From an uncultured Burkholderiales bacterium (GTDB lineage Bacteria > Pseudomonadota > Gammaproteobacteria > Burkholderiales > Burkholderiaceae_C), in the NCBI GenBank assembly GCA_903952885.1, contig CAJBHE010000240.1, positions 1 through 8,084 on the forward strand: a DNA stretch of 8,084 bases, read 5' to 3'. Made by a program: the position numbers and the translations under genes. The notes beneath the pieces are model-generated. The model did not search any database. It saw nothing but the letters and a program-made list of their open reading frames with translations, and was not told where the DNA came from. This document shows positions 1 to 5,396 of this stretch, piece after piece; the first letter of the stretch is position 1; each line of letters starts with the position of its first letter.

Positions 1-900
1 CACCTGCATCCCCGGCAACGAAGCCATAGGAAACTCTTCATGGTCAAAAGCTTTGTCGCCATCCTCTGACGCCACACCGGTACTCTTCAAGTTCTTGAAA
101 TCAAACTTGGTGTGATCCATCAAATGCGAAGGCACCACGTTTTGCATCGCTGCAAACATGTTCTCAATGCGGCCTGGGTGCTTCTTCTCCCACTCGCGCA
201 GCATCTCGCCGACCACTTGGCGTTGTAGGCCGTCTTGGCTGCCACACAGCGTGCAAGGGATGATGGGGAACTGGCGCACTTTGGACCAACGTTCTAAGTC
301 TTTCTCTGCCACGTAGGCGAGGGGGCGAATCACCATGTGGTCGCCGCCGTCGCTCACCAGCTTGGGAGGCATGGCTTTGAGCTTGCCGCCGTAGAACATG
401 TTCAAGAAAAAGGTTTGCAAAATGTCATCGCGGTGGTGGCCCAGCGCGATTTTGTTGCAGCCCAACTCGCCCGCCACGCGGTACAAAATGCCGCGGCGCA
501 AGCGCGAGCAGAGGCTGCACATGGTTTTGCCTTCGGCAATTTTGTCCTTGACGATGGAGTACGTGTCTTGCGTTTCAATGCGAAACTTTACGCCCACTTG
601 TGCTAAGTATTTGGGCAGCACATCGGCAGGAAAGCCCGGTTGCTTTTGGTCAAGGTTGACCGCAATCAGCTCAAAGCTGATGGGTGCGCGCTGCTGCATC
701 ATCAGCAAGATGTCGAGCATGGCGTAGCTGTCTTTGCCGCCGGACATGCACACCATGATCTTGTCGCCTTCTTCGATCATGTTGTAGTCAACGATGGCTT
801 GGCCGACTTGGCGGCACAGGCGTTTTTCGAGCTTGTGGTTTTCGTGCTCGATTTTGATTTGTTTGGGGTCTTTGTTGAGGTCTTTTTCTGCGGTCGTCAT
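1..900 (-). CDS. ttcA: tRNA 2-thiocytidine(32) synthetase TtcA, C-terminus cut by window edge
   Basis: TtcA is a cytoplasmic iron-sulfur enzyme that thiolates cytidine 32 in the anticodon loop of certain tRNAs, using ATP to activate the base. Reading the minus strand from the ATG at 900 gives 300 codons with no stop before base 1. The family is about 310 residues (E. coli 311), so only a short tail is missing. Visible motifs are the PP-loop SGGKDS (residues 53-58), the CSLC pair (Cys128 and Cys131) and a second pair in PCTLCG (Cys216 and Cys219). The first pair plus one of the latter should hold the [4Fe-4S] cluster. GHHRDD (154-159) is also typical. A GGAA at 909-912 (minus) lies 8 nt before the start. 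The gene begins 4 nt after the stop of the FolB-fold gene upstream and is probably the last member of that operon. I see no defect in the visible part, and the assignment is secure. Confidence 0.95.
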   Translation of the reverse strand, partial: MTTAEKDLNKDPKQIKIEHENHKLEKRLCRQVGQAIVDYNMIEEGDKIMVCMSGGKDSYAMLDILLMMQQRAPISFELIAVNLDQKQPGFPADVLPKYLAQVGVKFRIETQDTYSIVKDKIAEGKTMCSLCSRLRRGILYRVAGELGCNKIALGHHRDDILQTFFLNMFYGGKLKAMPPKLVSDGGDHMVIRPLAYVAEKDLERWSKVRQFPIIPCTLCGSQDGLQRQVVGEMLREWEKKHPGRIENMFAAMQNVVPSHLMDHTKFDFKNLKSTGVASEDGDKAFDHEEFPMASLPGMQV

Positions 901-904
901 GTGA

Positions 905-1276
905 TTAATTCCAAAGTCCTGTTTCCATGCGAATGGCCACTTCGCAGTCGTCAAAAATTTCGAGTTTGGCGATTTTCACGCGCACGCCCAGTACACCCGG
1001 CAGTTGCATGAGGCGGTGGGCGAGTTTGCCAATGAGGGTTTCGAGCAGGTTCACATGCTCGGCTGTGCACTCGCTGATGATGATTTGGCGTATCTTGCGG
1101 TAATCCAGCACATGGCAAATGTCATCGTCATGCGGCATCAGTGGTTGTGTGCCAAGGTTCAACTCGGCGTCCACCTGAATGGGTTGCGGGTCGATCTTCT
1201 CGTGCTCCAAGATGCCCAAATTGGCATCAAATCGCAGACCGGTCAGGTGCAAAATTTGTGTGCCTTTGCTCGCCAT
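905..1276 (-). CDS. FolB-fold protein, second tandem copy; FolX-like candidate (dihydroneopterin triphosphate epimerase) or divergent dihydroneopterin aldolase
   Basis: This 123-residue protein has the single tunnelling-fold (FolB/FolX) domain. Aligned by eye to the family it keeps GILEHE (residues 21-26) with the substrate-binding Glu, DYRKIR around Tyr59, and NLLET with Glu79. The active-site lysine region reads KIAKLEIFDD: Lys104 is followed by Leu, where aldolases usually have Lys-Pro. E. coli FolX also has Lys-Leu there, so epimerase activity is possible. This is inference, and family members are hard to separate by eye. I chose the ATG at 1276 rather than an upstream in-frame codon at 1315. 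The later start has a GGAG 9 nt upstream, sits 1 nt after the stop of the preceding paralogue, and avoids a 38-nt overlap. The product would act on dihydroneopterin or its triphosphate in the cytoplasm, probably as a multimer. It is the third gene of the folM-folB-folX-like-ttcA unit. Confidence 0.85.
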   Translation of the reverse strand: MASKGTQILHLTGLRFDANLGILEHEKIDPQPIQVDAELNLGTQPLMPHDDDICHVLDYRKIRQIIISECTAEHVNLLETLIGKLAHRLMQLPGVLGVRVKIAKLEIFDDCEVAIRMETGLWN

Positions 1277-1277
1277 G

Positions 1278-1667
1278 TCATAGCACTCCAGGTTTGGCAC
1301 GGAATACTTCCACACCCACGGCTTCGCAGTCGGGGTAGACGTCGGGCTTGCGGGTGGACACGCGTGCGGCCATCACGCCCGTGTGTTCCAGCAGGTGCGT
1401 GAGGATGTCGTCGCACAAAGTTTCTTGCAGGTTGATGTGGCCTTGCGCCACGCGGCCGTGCACCACGGCACGGATGAAGTCGTAGTCCACCACTTCGTCG
1501 ATGCGGTCGTCTTTGGGGCTGGTACCCGCAAACGAGACATACAAGTCCACATCGATGACGATGCGTTGCGCCGCTTGCAACTCAAAGTCGTGGATGCCAA
1601 TGTTCGCTTGCACGGTGAGGCCGCGTAAAAACAAGCGGCGGCATTTGAGTAACAGGGTGTCGTTCAT
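1278..1667 (-). CDS. folB: Dihydroneopterin aldolase-type protein (first tandem FolB copy)
   Basis: Dihydroneopterin aldolase cleaves 7,8-dihydroneopterin to 6-hydroxymethyl-dihydropterin and glycolaldehyde in folate synthesis; many members also epimerise at C2'. The 129-residue product is a single FolB domain of normal length. It keeps IGIHDFE (residues 23-29, Glu29 for pterin binding), VDYDFIR with Tyr62, INLQET with Glu82, and the Lys107-Pro108 pair in STRKPDV, matching the catalytic lysine of known aldolases. The ATG at 1667 overlaps the TGA of the SDR gene as ATGA (4 nt), suggesting translational coupling. The two tandem FolB-fold genes are paralogues: both carry a Y/D-D-C-E-A/V stretch after the lysine region. 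They are clearly diverged, so this is not a recent duplication. Of the two, this one better fits the aldolase. The symbol is assigned on motif grounds and could swap with its neighbour. Confidence 0.85.
   Translation of the reverse strand: MNDTLLLKCRRLFLRGLTVQANIGIHDFELQAAQRIVIDVDLYVSFAGTSPKDDRIDEVVDYDFIRAVVHGRVAQGHINLQETLCDDILTHLLEHTGVMAARVSTRKPDVYPDCEAVGVEVFRAKPGVL
1286..1289 (-). promoter_or_regulatory. Ribosome binding site that decides the start of the second FolB-fold gene
   Basis: GGAG on the minus strand, 9 nt before the ATG at 1276 and inside the last codons of the upstream paralogue. It supports the 123-residue form over the longer reading from 1315. Confidence 0.6.
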
Positions 1668-2449
1668 GATTTGAAAAGCTCCTCGACCACAAACATCACA
1701 TCACGTGCGAGTGGTACCAAATGTTGACCGTTATCTACGCGCAATGTTGTGCCGGTGATGCTGGCGTTGCCCGCCAAAAACACCACACTGCTGGCCACAT
1801 CGGCGGGGTTGATAGGGTGGCGCAGCAAGTTGGCTTGTGCGGCACGGTTGAAGTTGTCTTGGGTTTGTGGACCGCTCAGGTACATCAGGCCAGGGGCCAC
1901 GGCGTTCACGCGCAAAGTGGGCGCGAGCGACTGGGCTTGCAAACTGACTGCACGCTCCAGCGCAAGCTTGGAGAGCGTGTACGAAAAATAATCGGGGTTG
2001 AGGTTGAACACCTTTTGGTCGAGCACATGAATGACGCTGGGCTTGTTGTGAGCTGTTGAGCCGCTGGCATGCAACGCTGCCATACACTTGCCAAAGCGCA
2101 TAGGCGCCATGAGGTTGACCTTGATTTGCGCCAAGGCCTGAGCCTCGTCGAAGTCTGTACCCTCGTCCGGCACAAACAACGATGCGTTGTTCACCACGCA
2201 TTGCAGCCCTGTTCCGGTGGTGGCCACCGTGGTGTCAAAAATACTTTGGCAACTGGCCTCGTCTTCAAGTTCCCCTTGCACGGCCAGTGCATCCACCCCA
2301 AGGGCTCGCAGCTCGGCGCACAGTGCGTGGGCTTGCGCCTCTGATCGGTTGTAGTGGCAAGCCACATTCCACCCTGCGCGCGCAAAGGCGAGGCCGATTT
2401 CGCGGCCTAAACGAACGCTGCCGCCAGTGATGAGTGCCCAAGAGCGCAT
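1664..2449 (-). CDS. folM: SDR-family pteridine reductase, FolM-like (dihydromonapterin/dihydrofolate reductase)
   Basis: A 261-residue short-chain dehydrogenase with a Rossmann fold. The cofactor motif is TGGSVRLG (residues 8-15), the TGxxxRLG form with arginine seen in pteridine reductases and pointing to NADPH. NNAS follows at 87-90. The catalytic Ser of ordinary SDRs is absent. Instead Asp144, Tyr157 and Lys161 reproduce the Asp-Tyr-Lys arrangement of PTR1/FolM, with the same 13-residue Asp-Tyr spacing. The C-terminal stretch DNGQHL resembles the FolM end. Members reduce dihydromonapterin or dihydrofolate to the tetrahydro form. Being first in an operon with two FolB-fold genes supports a pterin substrate. 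I chose the ATG at 2449; the frame stays open to 2521, but those 24 residues lie ahead of the Rossmann strand and would overlap the divergent gene. No clear Shine-Dalgarno precedes 2449. The exact substrate is inferred. Confidence 0.85.
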   Translation of the reverse strand: MRSWALITGGSVRLGREIGLAFARAGWNVACHYNRSEAQAHALCAELRALGVDALAVQGELEDEASCQSIFDTTVATTGTGLQCVVNNASLFVPDEGTDFDEAQALAQIKVNLMAPMRFGKCMAALHASGSTAHNKPSVIHVLDQKVFNLNPDYFSYTLSKLALERAVSLQAQSLAPTLRVNAVAPGLMYLSGPQTQDNFNRAAQANLLRHPINPADVASSVVFLAGNASITGTTLRVDNGQHLVPLARDVMFVVEELFKS

Positions 2450-2506
2450 GGTGTGAGGTGCCTGTGGTGAGAAGAGAGGGGTGCGTCGAGTTACGATCTG
2501 CACCCA
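2450..2506. promoter_or_regulatory. Divergent intergenic gap holding both promoters
   Basis: The 57 nt between the start of the pterin operon (minus) and the methyltransferase gene (plus) must contain, or overlap, promoters for both. I cannot identify a convincing -35/-10 pair on either strand. A purine run at 2469-2480 lies too far (about 26 nt) from the plus-strand ATG to be a normal ribosome binding site. A weak -10-like TACGAT at 2492-2497 would place a plus-strand transcript start almost at the ATG. The boundaries are inferred from gene positions only. Confidence 0.35.
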
Positions 2507-3661
2507 ATGAGTACCCCCCAATTATCCAACGACCCGGGTCAACAGGCTTTGTACACGCTGATTCAGCGCAGCATCGCCAATGCGGGCGGCTGGCTGGGCT
2601 TTGACCGCTTTATGGCGCTGGCCCTTTATGCCCCTGGTCTGGGCTACTACGCCAACAGCCTGCGCAAGTTCGGCCTCACGCCCGAAAGCGGCAGCGACTT
2701 TGCCACCGCCCCCGAAATGTCCAAACACTTCGGCCGCACGCTGGCCCACCAAGTGGCTGAAGCCCTGCAAGTCACAGGTACCGACGAAGTGTGGGAGTTT
2801 GGCGCAGGCTCAGGCGCTCTGGCTTTGCAGTTGCTTTATAGCCTCAGCGACAGCGTGAAGCGTTACACCATCGTCGATTTGTCGGGCAGCCTGCGCGAAC
2901 GTCAACAAGAAACGTTGAAGGCACATGCGCACAAAGTGCAGTGGGTCGATGCGCTGCCTGAGCAGCTGAGCGGCGTTGTGGTTGGCAATGAGGTGTTGGA
3001 TGCCATGCCCGTCCAGCTTTTGGTGCGCAAGAGCGGTGTCTGGCATGAGCGCGGCGTGGTTTGGAACGCAGATGCTTTGAGCCAGAGCCAAGCGTGCGTA
3101 TCGCCCTTGCAGTGGGAAGATCGCGTGACCGACTTACGCCCGCCTATGGACATGCTCGGCGAGCACGATTACCTGACCGAAATTCACAGCCAAGCCGAAG
3201 CCTTTGTGGCCACTTTGGCCGATCGCTTCAAAGCGGGCGAAGTAGCCACAGGCAAAGGGGGCGCGGCATTCCTCATCGACTACGGTTTCCCCGAGAGCGA
3301 ATACTTCCACCCCCAACGCAGCATGGGCACGTTGATGTGTCACCAACTGCACAAGGCCGACTCAGACCCATTGGCTGATGTGGGCCGCAAAGACATCACC
3401 GCGCACGTGAACTTCACCGGCGTGGCGTTGGCCGCGCAAGACGCGGGCCTGAATGTGTTGGGCTACACCACCCAAGCACACTTCTTGATCAACTGTGGTT
3501 TGTTGCAGCCGTTGGTGGATGCGCCGCTCGACGAAAAAATCATGGCGCAAAAGCTCATCACTGAGCACGAAATGGGTGAGCTGTTCAAAGTGGTGGCCTT
3601 TGGCACAACCGACTGGGAGCCCATGGGCTTTGCGCAAGGTGACCGCAGTTATGCGCTCTGA
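2507..3661 (+). CDS. SAM-dependent methyltransferase of the NDUFAF7/MidA (DUF185, COG1565) family
   Basis: A 384-residue class I methyltransferase. Family signatures appear in order: the N-terminal FMALALYAPGLGYY (35-48), SDFATAPE (63-70), the SAM-binding motif I VWEFGAGSGALA (95-106), GNEVLDAMP (160-168), IDYG (257-260), Arg271 with GTL (274-276), and DITAHVNF (296-303). Its mitochondrial homologue NDUFAF7 dimethylates an arginine of the 49-kDa subunit (NDUFS2/NuoD) during complex I assembly. Bacterial members are usually annotated only as methyltransferases, so NuoD as the target here is inference from the family. Length and motifs look complete. The start at 2507 is the only reasonable ATG ahead of the N-terminal motif, but no Shine-Dalgarno is visible. 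The gene is divergent from the pterin operon and is followed 8 nt later by a small membrane-protein gene, probably co-transcribed. Confidence 0.88.
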   Translation: MSTPQLSNDPGQQALYTLIQRSIANAGGWLGFDRFMALALYAPGLGYYANSLRKFGLTPESGSDFATAPEMSKHFGRTLAHQVAEALQVTGTDEVWEFGAGSGALALQLLYSLSDSVKRYTIVDLSGSLRERQQETLKAHAHKVQWVDALPEQLSGVVVGNEVLDAMPVQLLVRKSGVWHERGVVWNADALSQSQACVSPLQWEDRVTDLRPPMDMLGEHDYLTEIHSQAEAFVATLADRFKAGEVATGKGGAAFLIDYGFPESEYFHPQRSMGTLMCHQLHKADSDPLADVGRKDITAHVNFTGVALAAQDAGLNVLGYTTQAHFLINCGLLQPLVDAPLDEKIMAQKLITEHEMGELFKVVAFGTTDWEPMGFAQGDRSYAL

Positions 3662-3669
3662 GACTTGAT

Positions 3670-3864
3670 ATGACCCGTTGGCTCATCGTTGTTTTTGTGG
3701 CATTGTTGCTGATCAACGCTGTGACGCCTTGGCTTCAGAAGCTGGGGTTTGGGCATTTGCCTGGGGATATACGGTTCAAGATTTTTGGGCGCGAGATTTT
3801 TATTCCGCTTGCTTCGACGATCATTCTCAGCTTGGTGTGTGCTGGGATTTCTAAGGTTCTTTAG
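3670..3864 (+). CDS. Small DUF2905-type inner-membrane protein
   Basis: A 64-residue protein with two hydrophobic helices (about residues 4-20 and 44-62) joined by a polar loop containing HLPGDIRF (29-36) and a REIFIPL stretch. The L-P-G-D-I loop followed by an aromatic/Pro segment is the hallmark of the DUF2905 family, short two-helix proteins found in many bacteria with no known function. Both the start and the complete length fit the family. It begins 8 nt after the methyltransferase stop, so the two are likely translated from one message. No strong ribosome binding site is visible, so re-initiation is possible. The membrane location is deduced from hydrophobicity; no function can be assigned. 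Confidence 0.8.
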   Translation: MTRWLIVVFVALLLINAVTPWLQKLGFGHLPGDIRFKIFGREIFIPLASTIILSLVCAGISKVL

Positions 3865-3890
3865 CTTGTTGTTACTAACTCCCCCTCTGT

Positions 3891-3977
3891 GTCAAGCGGT
3901 GTGGGGCGTACCTGCTCTGCTCCGCCGTCGCTTCGCGCCTAATGTCGCTGACGCAGGCACACCCCACACCGCTTGAC
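3891..3977 (+). repeat. Palindromic element 1: 25-nt arms around a 37-nt conserved core
   Basis: Arms 3891-3906 and 3962-3977 are perfect 16-nt inverted repeats (left arm GTCAAGCGGTGTGGGG). Pairing continues inward to 3915/3953, giving 23 of 25 pairs. The interior contains the core 3914-3950, which recurs as an exact reverse complement at 4106-4142. The element starts 26 nt after the DUF2905 stop codon. No T-run follows on either strand, so it is not a classical intrinsic terminator. It resembles the intergenic palindromic repeats common in bacteria, but I do not recognise a named family. Confidence 0.8.
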
Positions 3978-4075
3978 GCGCGAGAGACTGATTTAGTCAA
4001 GTGTTGAACGTGTGAGTTACTTCACGAATTGCCGCGGATAAGTTTGAGTGAGATGCAATGCAACGCGAGCCCAAA

Positions 4076-4168
4076 GCAACGAAGCGGAAAGGGCGATGGT
4101 CGCGGCAGCGACATTAGGCGCGAAGCGACGGCGGAGCAGAGCGGTTACCGCCCTTGCAGCTTCGTTGC
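4076..4168 (-). repeat. Palindromic element 2: same core inverted, different arms
   Basis: Arms 4076-4095 and 4149-4168 match as inverted repeats at 18 of 20 positions (left arm GCAACGAAGCGGAAAGGGCG). A further seven inner pairs are possible if G-U pairs are allowed on the plus-strand RNA (4097-4103 with 4141-4147). The core 4106-4142 is identical, in reverse complement, to 3914-3950 of element 1. The arms are unrelated to those of element 1 apart from a few bases next to the core. The element ends 7 nt short of the cca stop codon, so it would form the 3' end of the cca message. Confidence 0.8.
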
Positions 4169-4175
4169 GCAGCAC

Positions 4176-5396
4176 TTAAAGCGAAGCAGCAATAGCCGCC
4201 AACCGAGCCGCATCAATGCGTGCGCCCACAGCGGGTCCTGTAAGCCCTTCAGCCAAAGCCTGGGCACTGATAGCCGCACTGTCCACCGACTGTGCCGCCC
4301 TCAACAGCAAAGCCAAACGAGGTCCTTGCTCATAAGCTTCATCCTCTTTGCCCAACCGCCCAAGTGCATCACACTCGCACGCTTGCAAGGCCAACAAAAA
4401 CCTATCCGGGCGACGCAGCGCATCGCAACGCACCAACAAACGCAACACCGCCTCTGCCCCAAAACTCAAACTTTGATGGATGTTGCCGTGCTCACGCGCC
4501 ACCAACTCAGCTAGCTCTTTGCATTCCACAGGCACTCGCCAACGGGTGCAGAGTGCGCGGGTGAGTTTTTCGCTGCGCTGTTCGTGGCCGATGTGACGGG
4601 GCAACACATCGGCTGGTGTCGAGCCTTTGCCAAGGTCGTGGCACAGGCAAGCAAAGCGCACTTCGAGTGGCGCGTTCGTGCGGGCCGATGCGTCGAGCAC
4701 CATTTCTAGGTGAATGCCGGTGTCAATCTCGGGGTGGTATTCGGCGCGTTGCGGTACGCCGTAGAGTTTGTCGACTTCGGGTAACAAGCGTTGCAAGGCG
4801 CCACATTCGCGCAGCACTTGCAACATATGCGATGGCTTCGCGCCCATCAGGCCGCGTGAGAGCTCTTGCCATACGCGCTCGCTCACCAAGGCGTCTACCT
4901 CGCCCTCGGTCACCATCTCTCGCATGAGCGTCATCGTCTCTGGCGCGACGGTGAAGTCGGGGAAACGCGCCGCAAAGCGAGCCAAGCGCAGGATGCGCAC
5001 GGGGTCTTCGCGGAAGGCTTCGGTCACGTGGCGCAGCACTTTGGCGCTGATGTCACGTTCGCCACCAAAAGGGTCGGTGCGCTGGCCGTGTTCGTCTTGC
5101 GCAATGGCGTTGATGGTCAGGTCGCGTCGTGCTAAGTCTTCTTCTAGCGTCACATCGGGCGATGCATGCACGACAAAGCCCTGATAGCCGCGTGCGGTTT
5201 TGCGTTCGGTGCGGGCGAGGGCGTATTCCTCGTGCGTGTCTGGGTGCAAGAACACGGGAAAGTCACGGCCCACAGGTTGGTAGCCCTGCGCCATCAATGC
5301 CTCGGGCGTGCCGCCCACCAACACCCAGTCTCGGTCAGAGCCCTCGAGGCCCATCAGGGCATCGCGCACTGCACCGCCGACCAAGTAGCTTTTCAT
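4176..5396 (-). CDS. cca: Multifunctional CCA tRNA nucleotidyltransferase with HD domain
   Basis: This enzyme adds or repairs the 3'-terminal CCA of tRNAs without a template, using CTP and ATP. The 406-residue product matches the long bacterial form closely: GGAVRD (7-12), the metal-binding pair Asp21 and Asp23 in DRDW, RRDLTINA (90-97), and the nucleotide-selecting EDPVR stretch (130-134). After these comes a C-terminal HD phosphohydrolase domain with HPEIDTGIH (221-229) and CHDLGKG (252-258, His253-Asp254). In the E. coli enzyme the HD domain gives phosphatase and 2',3'-cyclic phosphodiesterase activity. I place the start at the ATG 5396 (MKSYLVGG), matching known N-termini, and not at the TTG one codon upstream. 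The A of the ATG is the last base of the upstream stop (TGATG), implying coupled translation. All expected catalytic residues are present. Confidence 0.95.
   Translation of the reverse strand: MKSYLVGGAVRDALMGLEGSDRDWVLVGGTPEALMAQGYQPVGRDFPVFLHPDTHEEYALARTERKTARGYQGFVVHASPDVTLEEDLARRDLTINAIAQDEHGQRTDPFGGERDISAKVLRHVTEAFREDPVRILRLARFAARFPDFTVAPETMTLMREMVTEGEVDALVSERVWQELSRGLMGAKPSHMLQVLRECGALQRLLPEVDKLYGVPQRAEYHPEIDTGIHLEMVLDASARTNAPLEVRFACLCHDLGKGSTPADVLPRHIGHEQRSEKLTRALCTRWRVPVECKELAELVAREHGNIHQSLSFGAEAVLRLLVRCDALRRPDRFLLALQACECDALGRLGKEDEAYEQGPRLALLLRAAQSVDSAAISAQALAEGLTGPAVGARIDAARLAAIAASL

Larger units (their letters stand above)
3865..4175. other. Gene-free gap between convergent genes, holding two palindromic elements
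   Basis: About 310 nt separate the stop of the DUF2905 gene (plus) from the stop of cca (minus). I find no credible gene here: open frames crossing it have no recognisable protein character and owe their length to overlap with cca or the repeats. The content is two long imperfect palindromes (3891-3977 and 4076-4168) separated by about 100 nt of unremarkable sequence. They may end transcription from both sides, although neither is followed by a T-tract. Confidence 0.7.

Noticed and set aside
1277..1315. N-terminal extension of the second FolB-fold gene (13 more residues)
   Set aside because: It would overlap the upstream paralogue by 38 nt and lacks a ribosome binding site, while the ATG at 1276 has GGAG at good spacing.
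3891..4168. Integron attC sites or a CRISPR array as an explanation for the palindromes
   Set aside because: There are only two copies in opposite orientation, no regular spacer pattern, no core-site signature at the arm ends, and no integrase or cas gene nearby.
4029..4514. Plus-strand open frame of 161 codons running from palindromic element 2 into cca
   Set aside because: It is antisense to the cca 3' end, its translation has no recognisable domain, and its low-complexity Gln/Arg/Ser composition fits a shadow frame.
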